A stretch of 64,000 nt of DNA from Pilatotrama ljubarskyi (GCA_022385805.1 MU277671.1:1000808-1064807), one strand, 5' to 3'. Numbered from the stretch's first letter, positions 12,179 to 23,870 are shown. Notes: generated by a model from the sequence alone, not told the origin. Translations and numbers: made by a program.

Positions 12179-13162
12179 TCAGCCCTCTCGGAGGCTGCTA
12201 CGGGAATAACAAGTCCGACCGCGCGAGGCGTGCGCCCTCGCCGCCTCCACCGCCCTCAGGCGCCTCGTGGACAGGGGCCGCGAGAACATGCCTTTTGACA
12301 TCTGCTCCTGCACAGGCGGCAGCTGCGCGTACCAGTGCCCATCCTCATACCGCCAGCGCTCTACGAGCGGGAACGGCTTCGCAACCAGAGGCGGGAAGAC
12401 GTCGTTCAGAGCAGGGTGCGTGGGGACGGGCAGCCTGTTGCCGAACGCGGCGTCCTGGTATGGTATCAGACAGGCGGATTCCCGTGGTAGGGAAGGACAG
12501 GGGGTAATGACGATTGTTGGTATCGATGGGTCGTCGTTGGTGATTACCAACGGTTCCTCTGGGTGCTGGTAGTTACACGGTGAGCTAGAGACCGTACGTG
12601 AATGGGCAAAGTACACTTACCCTGACGGATGAACGCCGCCTCAGCCGCGGTGGCAACGAGGATGGTGACTGCGTGGACGGTGAGCCGTCTGTACTTTCAC
12701 GATGCCGAAGACGTGTAGGCAGAACGTCTCGCTCTGCGGGCTGTTACATTGACCGTCAATGACCCGAGCACCGCTAGGGAGTCCCTGGACAGCAGCAGCC
12801 TACGTACCTCAAAGTACGCTTCCTGTCCATGTGAGACTTCCAGATCTACGAACAGCTGTGCAAGCTGCTCCACATCGTCATGGAACGTCGTGCTGAGCGT
12901 GTTATACACAGGGGTGAGGGTGCGCGAGCAGAGGTCCGAGACTCTGCTCCAAGCGAGGTGTGGGAGAGGTCTGACGAACTGGTACACTTCCTCGACGTTC
13001 AGGTTCTGTCACGACATGCTTCGGTGAGCTCTGCGGGTCCTAAGGGCAGACACGACGACGTACGAGCAGCTCCCTATCATTCTCTGGCGACGCACTCTGT
13101 TCTCCCAGCTCGATCGTGGCCAGCAGCGTCCGCGACGCCGCCTGAGACAACCGTGCGAGCAT
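12179..13162 (-). CDS. Unassigned protein of about 267 residues, four exons
   Basis: Exons 13162-13064, 13005-12808, 12740-12621 and 12565-12179 join in phase 0 throughout. Introns are 55-67 bp with GT/AG ends. The start is the ATG at 13162 (MLARLSQAAS), with A at -3. The N-terminal 100 residues look helical and folded (VEEVYQFVRPLPHLAW, LCSRTLTPVYNTL, VEQLAQLFVDLE). A Ser/Arg-rich linker follows, then a segment with Trp/Tyr (ERWRYEDGHWYAQLPP). I do not recognise the family, and no signal peptide or membrane segment is seen. The consistent phases and loss of coding character inside each intron make a real gene likely. The product may be restricted to basidiomycetes, but this was not checked. 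Confidence 0.65.
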
Positions 13163-13746
13163 GGTCTATAGGTCCAACTAACGCAAATGAAACCTTTGTG
13201 GGAGGCGACGCTAGCTAAGGAGAGACACAAGACGACCAGTCATCTGCACGCAGGGCCGCACGAACATGAGGATCGCCCAAGAACAGGCGGCAGAGGCAGA
13301 GGGCAGAGTGAAACAGGCAGTCCGTCGCAGGCTCATGGCGGCCGTAACAGCTCGGGCATTCAACTGATCCGATTGGTCCGGCAGACTCAAATAACCGGTC
13401 CCGGGATGCCGACCTCCTGCCTCATCCGGGCTAGTGCCCCGCACCCCAGATTACGATCTGCGCAGCCCCGATCATGCTCATTCGCGTGCAAGGCTAGGCT
13501 TGGAACGTTCAGGTCAGGCGACGAGCGACGATGCTTCTGTTTTCTCAGAAAGTCGTGGTCAACACAGCGTATTGGATTACGGTGGAAACTCTATGTACGG
13601 TGGGACAAGGAGCGGCGTATGCTACAGGTGAACAGAACGATCCGGGGTCCGACGATACATCATCACGTGCACGAAAGAGCGATGCAGAGAAAGCGAGCAA
13701 GGAGTGACGTGGAGGCGCGTCAAAACGAACAAGAAGTGCAGCCTCA
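13163..13746. other. Intergenic region, no gene seen
   Basis: About 580 bp lie between two minus-strand genes and probably hold the promoter of the gene starting at 13162 and the 3' UTR of the next. No coding signal was recognised. Confidence 0.55.
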
Positions 13747-15786
13747 CTATAGTTGAAGACCGTCTGGCCGCGTGTCGGAGGAGAAGCCAGAAGGAGCGGG
13801 GGGAATGGCGAAAGCGGCAGTCCAGTCGACGTCCGTGCCAAATATCTCTGCCGAAGGCCAAGCTTGCAGCGGAGCAGAAGGCTCGGCGGTAGGTCGCATC
13901 CACGACCACTGGGGATCGAACAGAAGCTCGCCTTGACTGACGTCCGAGGACGCATGCATGTCCAGGCCATCGAGAGCGTAGTCGTCCATAGAAGCCTCCT
14001 CGTCCGAAGAGCCTTCCCCATCATACGACTCCTCGTCGGCCTCCTCGAACATCATGGCATCGTCCGCCTCCTCGGCAGACTCCTCCGTAATGTCCAGAGG
14101 AAGATGACTGCAGACGTCAAGCTCACGTAAGGGCAGTATTGGCTCCGAGTGTCGCCTGACAAAGTCCTTGGGGTCGTAGTGGCGGTCGTCGCGCAGGATC
14201 GGCGGCTTGTACGCTCGGACCGGTCTTGGCTGCATGATCTCCAGTGGACGAGAGAGTTGGGTCTGATGGGGGGCGATCGATGAAGGCGTCGCGGCGGATG
14301 AAGAAGACGCGAGATTATTATCTGTGATCGGAAGCGTGGCGGCGTCTGTGGAGGGAGGGGCGATCTGCGAGAGCTGTTCCTGGAAGAAAGGCGGGAGCTG
14401 CAGAGCGGCGAGGTTGGCCGGTTCGCTGTGTCGCCTCGCGCCAGCCAGGCTGCTGCCCTCGTTCGACGGGACGGCGATGGCCTCGGGCTGGCAGGCATCG
14501 AAGCTGTAGCTCAAGAAGGCGTTGGGAGAGAGGGGCGCGGATCCCGGGAAGTCTTGGACGTAAGAACACTGAGGGTCGTCCTTCGTCTTCGCTTCGACGC
14601 CGCACGGGAGCTCCTCGCCGAATAGAGGGTGACGGAGCTCGGGAAACCATCCGAACGCCGCCTCGCTGGGTGCAGGCGTGGTGACTGAGCTGTCTGACGC
14701 TGGCGTTCCATAATCACCCGGCGAGGAATAATCCATGTACGAGCTGGAACCGAAGCTCGATCGAGACATGGAGCGAAAGATCGGCGATTGCGGATTTGGA
14801 GAGGCCATGTCGGGCTCCCATCCCTGCGGCTCTGACAGCTGCTCGCCAGCTGTGAATGCACAGCGGGAGAACGCGTCTTCAGTAAACCCTGCAGGAAAAT
14901 TCATGTCAGACGATGTCTGCGTTAGAAGCACATGCAGCTGACCATAAGCACTCGGCTCGAGACCTTCGTAGAGGTAGTCTAGGACGTCAGGTTCGTACGA
15001 AGGCACGCCTGCGGCAGACGGAGATTGGTTCTGATATAACTCCTTGTCGACGAAGGAGAAGTGGCTGCGGCAGGAGGTCGGAGGACCTGCTTCAGGCGCG
15101 AAGGTGTAGGCCATTGGAGGAGCGGCTACGGAAGAGGGCAGCGGAGGGAGAGGGGACGCGGGAGACGACGAGGCCAACGCGTCGCCCGAGGATATATAGT
15201 AGCCATCTTCCGGAGTGGCGTGAGCCCAGGGAGGGGCAGAGACAACAGCGGATATGGATGCACGTTGCGGCTGCTTGTGGAGAAGCTGATGCGAAGCCGA
15301 CCATGAAAGGAGCGTTTGCGGCATCCGCTCGGGCGTCTGGTGCGTATCCGGACAGATCAGCCCGAGGTTCTGGGAATGGACGTTGTAATCGCGGACAATA
15401 GATCTTTGGCTACAAAGGGAGCGCCGCTGTGCGCACTGAGGCTGAGCAGAGCACGAAGAGGGCACGACGCAGGCAACAATGGACGCTCCGAGCAGAGCAA
15501 GAGGCGTTGTGTTATAGGATCGAGACGGGGTACTCACGGGGGTGTCATGTTCGCGGAGCTGAGCAAACTCGTTTGCAGCGTGGCACTTGGTCAGAGGGCG
15601 CACGCTGTGGTGCGTCCGATCGGCGCTGGACAGGAGGGCCACTGCGGGATTCCTGCGGGGGTCGCCACTCGGCACATCAGATAATGAGTGTTCGGATGGA
15701 TGGGCCATCTTCATGCGCTTGAGCGGGGGGCCCCGTGTGGCATCTGGGGAGGGGGAGGGGAGACGTTTGTGAGCGAAGCAGGGCAT
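13747..15786 (-). CDS. Ser/Pro-rich protein with acidic C-terminal region, function unknown
   Basis: A single long reading frame ends at the TAG at 13747. The open frame reaches 15951, but the best start is the ATG at 15786 (MPCFAHKRLPSPSP), about 679 codons. A strong donor (gtgagt, near 15534) follows codons HDTP. In-frame acceptors around 15430-15440 would remove about 100 bp without changing frame, so a real intron there is likely; I did not fix its end. The protein is low in complexity: Ser/Pro/Ala-rich N-terminal and middle parts, a repeated RRHSEP motif (about residues 460 and 560), then an acidic stretch (EEADDAMMFEEADEESYDG) and a Trp-containing C-terminus. There is no recognised domain. 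Nuclear or transcription-related roles often go with such composition, but this is only a guess. Confidence 0.65.
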   Translation of the reverse strand: MPCFAHKRLPSPSPDATRGPPLKRMKMAHPSEHSLSDVPSGDPRRNPAVALLSSADRTHHSVRPLTKCHAANEFAQLREHDTPVSTPSRSYNTTPLALLGASIVACVVPSSCSAQPQCAQRRSLCSQRSIVRDYNVHSQNLGLICPDTHQTPERMPQTLLSWSASHQLLHKQPQRASISAVVSAPPWAHATPEDGYYISSGDALASSSPASPLPPLPSSVAAPPMAYTFAPEAGPPTSCRSHFSFVDKELYQNQSPSAAGVPSYEPDVLDYLYEGLEPSAYGQLHVLLTQTSSDMNFPAGFTEDAFSRCAFTAGEQLSEPQGWEPDMASPNPQSPIFRSMSRSSFGSSSYMDYSSPGDYGTPASDSSVTTPAPSEAAFGWFPELRHPLFGEELPCGVEAKTKDDPQCSYVQDFPGSAPLSPNAFLSYSFDACQPEAIAVPSNEGSSLAGARRHSEPANLAALQLPPFFQEQLSQIAPPSTDAATLPITDNNLASSSSAATPSSIAPHQTQLSRPLEIMQPRPVRAYKPPILRDDRHYDPKDFVRRHSEPILPLRELDVCSHLPLDITEESAEEADDAMMFEEADEESYDGEGSSDEEASMDDYALDGLDMHASSDVSQGELLFDPQWSWMRPTAEPSAPLQAWPSAEIFGTDVDWTAAFAIPPAPSGFSSDTRPDGLQL

Positions 15787-18022
15787 GGGGGGAGGGAGGG
15801 GGAGTGCTGCGCATGTTGGGAGGGGGACGGGATATAATAAATGGCGGATGGATGGAGGAGAGCGAACGGAAGCTGTACGATGTGTGAGAGGCCGCAAGCG
15901 AGAACGCTTCGACGAGTGTTCCAAGCCTCCCGGATTAGGAAGAACCACCACAATCGCGTCCCGGATGCCAACTATCGCCCGCTTCGCCGAGTATCATCCC
16001 ATCGCTCCTCGCCCGCCCGCCCTGATTCCACTCTGATATCCATCAGCCCCAGTCTAATGCTGCACATGTGAACGCCCCGTCCTGTGCAACCTAATACCCA
16101 TTCACCGCACCGCAGAAGCCTCGCTCCCAGTACGCTTGTCTGCCGAGCCGCGCCCTCAGACCACCACGCCGCCCAGTCGCATTCAGGCTTGCCACTGCCG
16201 TTCATGAAAATGTGACACCATCCGACCGCTCGCCGCCTGCGCTGTCAGTCATGCTGTGATCATCCGTCGCCGCTGCTTTCTTGCGTTACACCCCTGCAAT
16301 TGTATACCGCACAATCACGCATGGAACATATCACTGATCGCATCCTCGTACAGGGCAATGTCGAAACCTTGCATAGGAACAGCCTTCCCAGCCAGATATC
16401 CCCGGCCGCCGGATACAGTCCGCCGCGGCGTCCCATTCGCCCCCGCTGCGCGATCGACCCTTGTTTCTGCGACTGTACGAGGATCCCAGCCTGCTTACCC
16501 AGGTCTAGATCGCGGCGACGTGTCCGCTCACCTTGTCTTACATATCAGGTCTCCGTTGCAACACCGAACCTGAGATCGCCTTGTAGGTACACCGCGTACC
16601 CCTCCGTCGTGCTCTCCAAGCTCAGAGTCTGTGCCTGGGTGTGTCCGCGAATGATCGTATTGAGCGAACTGTCGTTGGCATGACACATGAGCGGGTCCAA
16701 CGCCATTCCGTCACCGTCGCCTTCTCGCCCCCGACCCGGCCGCGTCGCAGGCTTAGACGACACAAGATTGGAGTCGGCTTTGCCTCTCCTCCCTCCCGCG
16801 CCTGGAACTGCCCGGCTCAGCGCCACACGTGCCCGGCCTTCGCAGCGACGTGCAGTGGCCCCGGGAGAAAGTGCGGCGAACGAAGCCTCCCGCCGAGCAC
16901 ACACGGAGCACGAAACCGGACAGCACCGTGCCACCCCAGCGCATGTCATGCCACCCTGGCGTGGAGTCAGAGACGAAACGCAAATCACAAGACGCGGCAA
17001 CGACGAATGAAGGGCGCTGTCCACGGTGAACTCGTAATGGCGTTGCTTCCACGGCGACTACGACCGTCTCGCTTGATTGTTCCGCTGCGACTAACAGGGA
17101 AGTGCAGGCTGCGGTATGTACGGCAACTCTACATAACACGCCCTAGCAGCGGCGCACCGTTCATGATGGAACCGCTCCCTCAGATCAACGAACGTCACAG
17201 CTCAATCCGCTGATGACTGAGACAGCGAGCCGCCGACGTCGGTGCGTCACCCACGCCCGTGTGTATGCACCTCCGATTCGGGTGCTGGCCGAACCATCCA
17301 CGGCTCTTCCTGAGGATGACAGAGTTCAATTTCGGCGGCCCTGGAATGCCCAAACCACGTACCTCGCGCCGAATGAAGAGCCTCATCCCTCATGATCTGA
17401 GCGTCCTGAAACTGCGTGGAAGCGCGTCCATGAAACTGCAGCAGTTGCCGCAATGAACTTCTTCTCCGGCCCCCTGCGTGGCTGGATATCCCGATGCTGC
17501 GGCGGAAGTGCCGCTCGATGCACACGCACGCCCTGCCGTCGCCCGAGATAAGCGCAACTGTCCATCTCCTGGGGCTTCCTGGATGCTCAGGTGCCGACGC
17601 GATTCGGCTCGGTGAGAACGCAGTGCGGACGCAGAACGCAGATCAAAGTTCTGGCCTGGATATTCAGGATATCCGGATATGCTTCTGCCGCGCGCTGCCA
17701 GTGCCACACCAGGTTTCCATCAGCGTGCGCAACGCCGATGCTGAGCGTGGCGGTTGGAGACGTACATACATCGCTACAGTTACCGAGGTTCTTGGGTACA
17801 AGTCCTTGGCGCGTAAGTAGGGCGACGATATCGAGCGTGAGAGGAGCCTGTGGCGGATACAGCGTACAGGTATAGGTGGGAATCACGATTCGGATCCGAA
17901 ATCAAAGTTGTAGCAGCAGACTTGCGGGGCATCAACCTTGTACCTGCGGCATCATCACGAGCAGGTACCAGAACGCGCTGCCATCCATCTGCAGAGCAAG
18001 TGGACTGCTGCAGGACGACCGA
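15787..18022. other. Intergenic region with a possible 3' extension of the TPR gene
   Basis: This 2.2-kb stretch lies between two minus-strand genes. Roughly 15.8-17.5 kb shows no convincing coding sequence in any frame. The part next to the TPR gene (17587-17988, minus strand) contains two coding-like segments that can be spliced in frame to that gene's exon 12; see the finding on an alternative C-terminus. Confidence 0.5.
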
Positions 18023-20347
18023 TCAGGATATCGGAACCTCGGTCTGCACGTCGACCGTGTATTAGCACCGCTCAATTGAGTCCAGTAGGAGCTTCTCACC
18101 GAAGGCGTCTCCATGGTATATTTCCCTTCCAGCAGCCCAGTATATGCGCGTACCTCGAACTCCTCCACCTGCCGCATGTGGTGCTTCAGCTTGTCCGAGG
18201 GACTGAATTCCCATATCTTCAGGACAGCCGGTAGCGACTTGCGGATGCGCTCGCACAAGGCGAGGGTCTCAGATAGCGGACGCCCCCGATGGAGCTCCGC
18301 CTCGAACGCGATCTTCAGGTAAACTGCGGTAGGACGCATCCGTGAGCAATCGCGCCGAGAGCGTCGAGGAAGGAAGACCACTCACAAGGGAAGTTCTCGT
18401 CGTCCGGCGGGTACATCTCTGCAGCCTTCTTGTAGAACTTGGCCGCTGCGGCGAGCATGTTCTCGGCTTGCTCAGCTTCGTTCGCCTGCTTAGCACTCAG
18501 CCCCTGCTGCATGAACACCGCGCCTAGGACGCTGCATATTCCTGCCGTCAGTACCGCGCCTCGAACATATCAGAAGTAGTTTCGTACGCATGCGCTTCGG
18601 CGACAGGATAGACGAAGAACGAGTACCAGGCACCCTTGTCCATTGGCCCGTCGCTCTCGTCCTTGGGCACGTTCTTCGTGGTCTCGTCGACCATCTGGTT
18701 CGCAATCTCAATTACATCCTCCACATTGTACTTGGAATCGTCCTCGGACTGCTTCAGGGCCTTTCGTATGATCCCGCATGACATGTGAGTCCAGGCACGT
18801 CGGTCACAGCAGCTCGCGACTTGCCGCGAGATAGGCCTCCATCCGCAGGCGCTTGATCCCACGGATGAACGTCCTCTGGAAGATGAATCCTCGGTCTGCA
18901 GTCGGCACATCGTGCCACGTCCGCACGCCCCACTCGAGGACGTCGACGACGTTGTTGTAATACTGCAACGCGAGGTCCTCGCTCTCCCCGCTCCGGTGTG
19001 CGAAATACGCTCGCAGGAACCACGCACTCAACAGGGGATCAATCACCGAACGCACTGCGATCTCCACGACATGCTAACTCACCGAATGGTCGCTGCTAAC
19101 GCCATGCGGACGGCCTTCCAACCCTTTTCTTTCTGCCGTTTCACCGCCTCCTCCTTGACAGTCTCGGGGCCGCCCGTAGACCAGCCGTCATGGGCTGTCA
19201 GCTCAAACTGTACTGCGACGGGATGAGCCTCATACATGGCGGACGGAACAAGACCAAAAACCTTGCAATTGCAGCAGGTCAAGCCAATCTGAGGAGTCCA
19301 TATGAAACACGCGGTCATCCCTGAGGATACCGCTGACAATCGACTGAAGAGCCTGGAGTACCGGCGGCAACAGCGCGTGAGTGCCGTTCGGCAGAGGCAT
19401 GTACACAACGTACATTGAGGTTTCCTTCGATGCCCGTCTCGGTCTTCTTAATCTGTTTCATGTAGCGCACCCCTTCCGAAAAATCCTGACATACAAGTTC
19501 AGAGAAGTTGGTCTGCATGTCACGGGCAGGTTTACCCTGTATGCATTCATAATTGCCCATGCCTGTAACGATATTCAGTAGTGGACTCGTGTCGAGTCAG
19601 GTATTGTTTGTTGCTTACGCTAGTGTTCAGCACGTTGTTTGTCGTCAAGACGTCCTCCATCTTCAAAGCGCGCATCCAAGGCCTTTCGGCCTCGGGAATT
19701 TGGAAGGCTTGGAGGCCATGCTCTTCCAACGATGTCGACTTGTCCTGCCTCTCCAGTTCAGCCTCAGCTTTCTTTAGACCATCCTCATACTGCTCTCTGA
19801 GCCGCTGCTGTTCGGGAGTCAGGTCTGCTGCTGGAAGAGTCTCCAACGCTCGCTCCCAAGCTTGGACGCTCCTCGAGAACACCCGCAGTTCCTGACCAGC
19901 TTGACGTCAGATACACCGCGACCGCACTATGTCGATTGGCTCACGAAGGTCGCCTTGGCCAACCGCGCCCACGCCTTGCCATAGTCGGGATCTATCTCGA
20001 CGGCCTATGCGTGTTTGATAAGACATCCTGTGCAGCCCGGCGTAGGCACATCGTGCCCCGGCGCGCGGCGTACCTTCTGTGCATCTCTCCCGGCGTCCAG
20101 ATATCTAGAAATGCGTTCCATCGGTCAGCTCGAGCCAGATCCTGTTCATCATAGACACCCACTGTTTGAGTGCGATGTAAGTGGCCGCCCTGTTGGCGTA
20201 CAGCACCGCGTTCTCGCCATCGAGCTCGAGCTTGATGGCGTCTGTGTACTTCGATCGGGCCGCGGCGTAGTCGCCCTTGACGTGCAGCGCGTTCCCTTCC
20301 GCCTTCAACTGCTCGACCTGGGCTTGCTTGTCGGCATCGGACGACAT
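18023..20347 (-). CDS. TPR protein, 13 exons, agaricomycete TPR-like family
   Basis: Exons (minus): 20347-20163, 20104-20074, 20004-19945, 19891-19619, 19562-19536, 19485-19414, 19352-19262, 19212-19083, 19026-18825, 18760-18588, 18531-18386, 18323-18100 and 18043-18023. All junction phases agree, giving 544 residues. The start is the ATG at 20347. The N-terminal 100 residues are a TPR array of the cochaperone type (LKAEGNALHVKGDYAAA, VLYANRAATYIAL, AVEIDPDYGKAWARLAKA). Distal helical pairs include NEAEQAENMLAAAAKFYKKA. The last intron has a perfect GCTAATAC branch site and leads to a 7-codon final exon. The intron 18761-18824 appears to use a GC donor (GCG|gcaagt). TPRs mediate protein-protein contacts. 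The C-terminal two thirds match no enzyme I know, so the partner is unknown. Confidence 0.82.
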
Positions 20348-20882
20348 TCCGGCGTGTTCGCAGAGCAGAACAGCGCAGACGTGCGATGGGTCGCTCACTT
20401 GCTGCGTTACCCCGCAGCGCAGCTACTTCGCAAACACGACGTCCGTCATCTGACCCTGAATTGGTAGGACTGCGGAATAAGCGCTCTACTTACCTGGCAG
20501 AGACCCCAGACTGTATTCCGCTACGCGAGCCCCAACACTTCTCGCCTCCTTTACGACATGGTTGGCTCAATAAAAGAGCGGGACACGCATGCGACATAGC
20601 AACGCTTGTCAGCAATCTTGCGGATTGGAAGGAGATCAATGAAGCGCGGCCAGATTCGAGCGCTCAGGTTGAGAGGATTCATGCTGGCAGGTGGCAGGCG
20701 CATACACCGAGGTGAAGCGAAAGAGAGAAATGGGATCAACACCGGGAACGCTCCGTGATTACAAACTAAGAAAACAGCATAGACAGTATCGAGAACATGA
20801 CCTCCACCTGTGTCAGGATGCACGCCAAATCCTGCGCCCGGGACCTCCGCCAATCCGCCCGAGTGATATCGTATGGAAGCGA
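20348..20882. other. Intergenic region (promoter of the TPR gene)
   Basis: About 535 bp lie between the TPR gene start and the stop of the next minus-strand gene. No coding sequence was recognised. Confidence 0.55.
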
Positions 20883-21720
20883 TTACTCGCTCACCACAAG
20901 CCCGCTCATCGCACGCTGCACCTCCGCAACCGAGCCCCCTGCCCCGCCGATGACCCGGGGACCCAGCCCGGGGTGCCTCACGCCCAGCGCAGCGCCAAGC
21001 ATCCTCTTGCCCGGGTCACCGATGCGCGGAGCGCCATGGTCGGGCTGAGCAGCGAGGACTGCGGGATCAGAAGCGGTCGGATCGATGGGCGAGACGTCGC
21101 CGCCCAGAGAGGATGAGATGAGCGCATTCAAGGTGGGGTGCGAGGGGAGGCTGGGCAGCGTCGGAGACGGTTCGCGGTCGCGGGCGGAGCCCTGCTCGAT
21201 AGCGCTGCCGTTCGTCTGAATACTTCCACCAGACGCGTTGTTGTTCCGGTTGTAGTGACTGACGGAGGCGCCCCGGTTGTGGGAGACGGATCCTCGGACA
21301 TTGTGACCACGCCCCGAGTTGTTGTGCGTCCTGGAGTTGACGGACTGGATGACCTCCTGTGCATCCGGGCCGTCGTAGGGTTTGATGGTAGCAGTTGACT
21401 GAGAGTTGGGAGATGTAAAGATGGATGGAGGGAAGGCGAGGGCATGAAGATAGGCCCGTTTGGCTGGAAGGGCACGAGTCGGCCATATCAGCAAGACGAT
21501 CGAGCATGCAATCATGTATGAGGTGCTCACCAACGGTGGCATCATTAAAGACAATGAGGAGGCTAGTATCGTTAATCCACTTGATCTTGAAGCCACCATT
21601 CACGTTCTCCCATTCGGAGAAAGCGGCTTGAATATCCCTCGTCTTGAGCTCCTTGGGAAAGCCGGTGAGGGAGAGGATGCGAGTGACGCATGCAGAGAGC
21701 TGAGAAAGTGAAGCTGCCAT
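20883..21720 (-). CDS. RRM-like protein of the R3HCC1/Thc1 type
   Basis: Two exons, 21720-21531 and 21463-20883, with a 67-bp intron in phase 1, give 256 residues. The start is the ATG at 21720 (MAASLSQLSAC). Residues about 13-75 form a compact RRM-like fold: LTGFPKELKTRDIQAAF, then WENVNGGFKIKWINDTSLLI and FNDATVAKRAYLHAL. This resembles the RRM-like domain of R3H-coiled-coil (R3HCC1) and fission-yeast Thc1-type proteins. There is no R3H domain in this short protein. The rest is low complexity: Asn/Ser/Gly-rich (RTHNNSGRGHNVRGSV), then an ordered-looking C-terminus with PTLNALISSSLGGDV and GKRMLGAALGVRHPGLGPRV. An RNA-linked role is inferred from the fold only. The family assignment comes from memory of motif spacing. 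Confidence 0.75.
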
Positions 21721-22350
21721 CGTAGCACACTAGCGGGGCTGTAGTGTGATCTGTCCGTCGAGGAGGGGAAATGGGCGTGTGGGTGCTGTGCGAGCGGCGG
21801 GTGGAGACGAGACGAGAAAAGAGTTAAAGGATGATAGAGCTATACGTTAAGGCGGACGGGACGTTGACGAGGAGGAAGGAGCGAGGAGATGGTGTTGTGC
21901 AAGAGAGAATTTCGAAGAAGCCACCCAGGAAGCACCAGCGATCCCACAGGCGCCCGTGCGCATCAGGCGCGCTCCCGCCAAAAGCCACGCTCCCGTCTCT
22001 CCCATCACAGCATTCTGACAACCGCTCACCCGGCGGCTGCCCGTAGGTCTGGCCTCTGCATTGCATATGCTACAGTAGTACGACAGGACAGTACATACTG
22101 TACAGCTCCTCTACAGATTGCTATTGTACAGGTCCAGATTCGGACAGAACCAGAGAAACTGGCCTCAAATGCCCCAAATGGGCAGGATCGGCACGCGGAA
22201 CCGAGCAACTCTACTACAGGTGCCGCAAGTGCTTGTGATGAGAGCTATAATACAAGCGCGTGGTGAGCATGGGTGGAAAAACTGCGCAGGGTACATAAAG
22301 GAGCCCTGCGCTGTGGAAACGTTGTTCGCACCACCGAGGGAAGACCTTCA
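21721..22350. other. Intergenic region, no gene seen
   Basis: About 630 bp lie upstream of the RRM-like gene. Only short ORFs without recognisable sequence are present. Confidence 0.55.
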
Positions 22351-22551
22351 CTAGCGTGGCTTACGCAGTACGGCGATGCTCCTGGCCCTAGACTTCCAGT
22401 TCAGAATCTGCGAAGCGGATGCAAAGACATGTAAGCCTACCTTCCATGCCTTCTCTCTATGTCTCAATGCAACGATGATCGTGAGATGAGAGAGAAGACT
22501 GACCCCGAGGAACGCAATGCTGAGGGTGAGGAGGTCGTTCACGAGGTTCAT
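22351..22551 (-). CDS. Small single-pass membrane ORF (66 residues or fewer)
   Basis: The ORF starts at the ATG at 22551 (MNLVNDLLTLSIAFLG) and ends at the TAG at 22351. Residues about 6-29 are a clear hydrophobic segment (LLTLSIAFLGVSLLSHLTII), followed by a basic tail (HREKAW, WKSRARS). A TATAAA box on the same strand at 22651-22646, about 95 bp upstream, supports transcription. A 33-bp in-frame segment in the second half has GT and AG ends and could be a very short intron, which would give 55 residues. No family is recognised. A tail-basic micro-membrane protein of the ER or mitochondria would fit, but this is inference. Confidence 0.45.
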   Translation of the reverse strand: MNLVNDLLTLSIAFLGVSLLSHLTIIVALRHREKAWKVGLHVFASASQILNWKSRARSIAVLRKPR

Positions 22552-23870
22552 CGTCGATGAGTGCTCAAGGAGAGCGGAACGGTCCGCCGAGCAGGGGGGC
22601 TTGAACGTTGGGATTGCACCGAGGTTGGACGAGCCTCTTCTCCCATTTATATTGGGATGGACAAGCGAGTGCCAGTGCTAGGTGGATGAGGCCCCATTCT
22701 AGCCGGATACTGCAAGAGCTCACAGCATGGTACCGTGAGTCGACCGCTGCAGGGTGCGCTAAATATCTGGACACCAGGAGGCGGGGAATAATATATACTG
22801 TCCCTGCATCCGAATCACTTCTGCTCGGCTGTCCTGACGGGGGCTTTTGGCTTGTCATCTTCGCACAGGAATGAGGCTTTTTTAAGCGCTGAAGTGGGTC
22901 TGTGCGGGCAAGGAGGCCTCGGTAGAATATAGCTGCCCACTTTCATGTCAGATTTTGTATCGTAGATGGAGCCCTGCAGACCGACCTGATGATTGCGTAG
23001 AGCCGGATATCCGGATAGCCGTCTCAGTCCAAGCTGAACGCTGGCCCGTGGGACGTGGCTGAGCTCGCCGTGCGCGCCAGGGCACGACGCGAAGGCGATG
23101 TCCGGAACGGTGCAAGTAACAGTATTGTGGTGGCAGCGACATGGAGGGTGCCACCCGCATACAACCCGAAGTCCCCTCCCCCAGGAGATCAGAGAGAGCC
23201 GTATGTGCGAACGTGACGCCTGGCACTACACGACATGCGTCCGTGAAGGTAGACGAGCCGTCAAACGAAAACCAACTGGTGAACAGAGAACACACCTGTG
23301 CAGAGGTACCGGTGATGCTGCGCAGGGAGAAGAGCGGCATTATGCTCTTGGCCCCGCCCGACGTCGTGAATCTACAAGGTGTTGTGAGCATGTTAGAGGA
23401 GCTAGCCGGCTGCCAATAGTGCTGAAGGCCAGCGTACCTCTATAGCTCCGACGTCCTTCCCGTCGGGAGGGCAAGTCTGCTGGCCGTGTACGACTGGCGT
23501 TATACCTACAAGTGGTCTGATCATGCAGCAAGCCTATGCCGGGAGGACCGTGAAAGTCGTTGCTCAGATACACGTAGAAGTGCTGCGGAGACTCGGGGCG
23601 CAACAGGCCGCGTTTTTCTTTTCGATTAGACCGGCATTCTTTGGTCGCATGCGAGACCGACCTGGCAGGCCATCCGAGTCATGCGCGATGCTAGCCAGGG
23701 ATACACAACTGGGTGGGACCCCGGGCACTCTGGAGTCTGATGCCTCTCGTCCGAGGAATTCATCATGTACAAACCTGTCCGTTGCGCCCATCTCCCGCTC
23801 GCGCACTCGGAGTCGTTGACGCGTTACCGTATCCCCCTCTTCACCTTTCCTTATATCCTCCGCTGCCGCC
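22552..23870. other. Divergent intergenic region
   Basis: These 1.3 kb separate the small membrane ORF (minus) and the SIKE-like gene (plus). Apart from the TATA box at 22646-22651 no element or gene was recognised; ORFs here are short and frame-shifting. Confidence 0.5.
22646..22651 (-). promoter_or_regulatory. TATA box upstream of the small membrane ORF
   Basis: The minus strand reads AATATAAATGGG here. The distance to the ATG at 22551 is about 95 bp, which suits a transcription start some 30 bp downstream of the box and a short leader. Confidence 0.5.
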
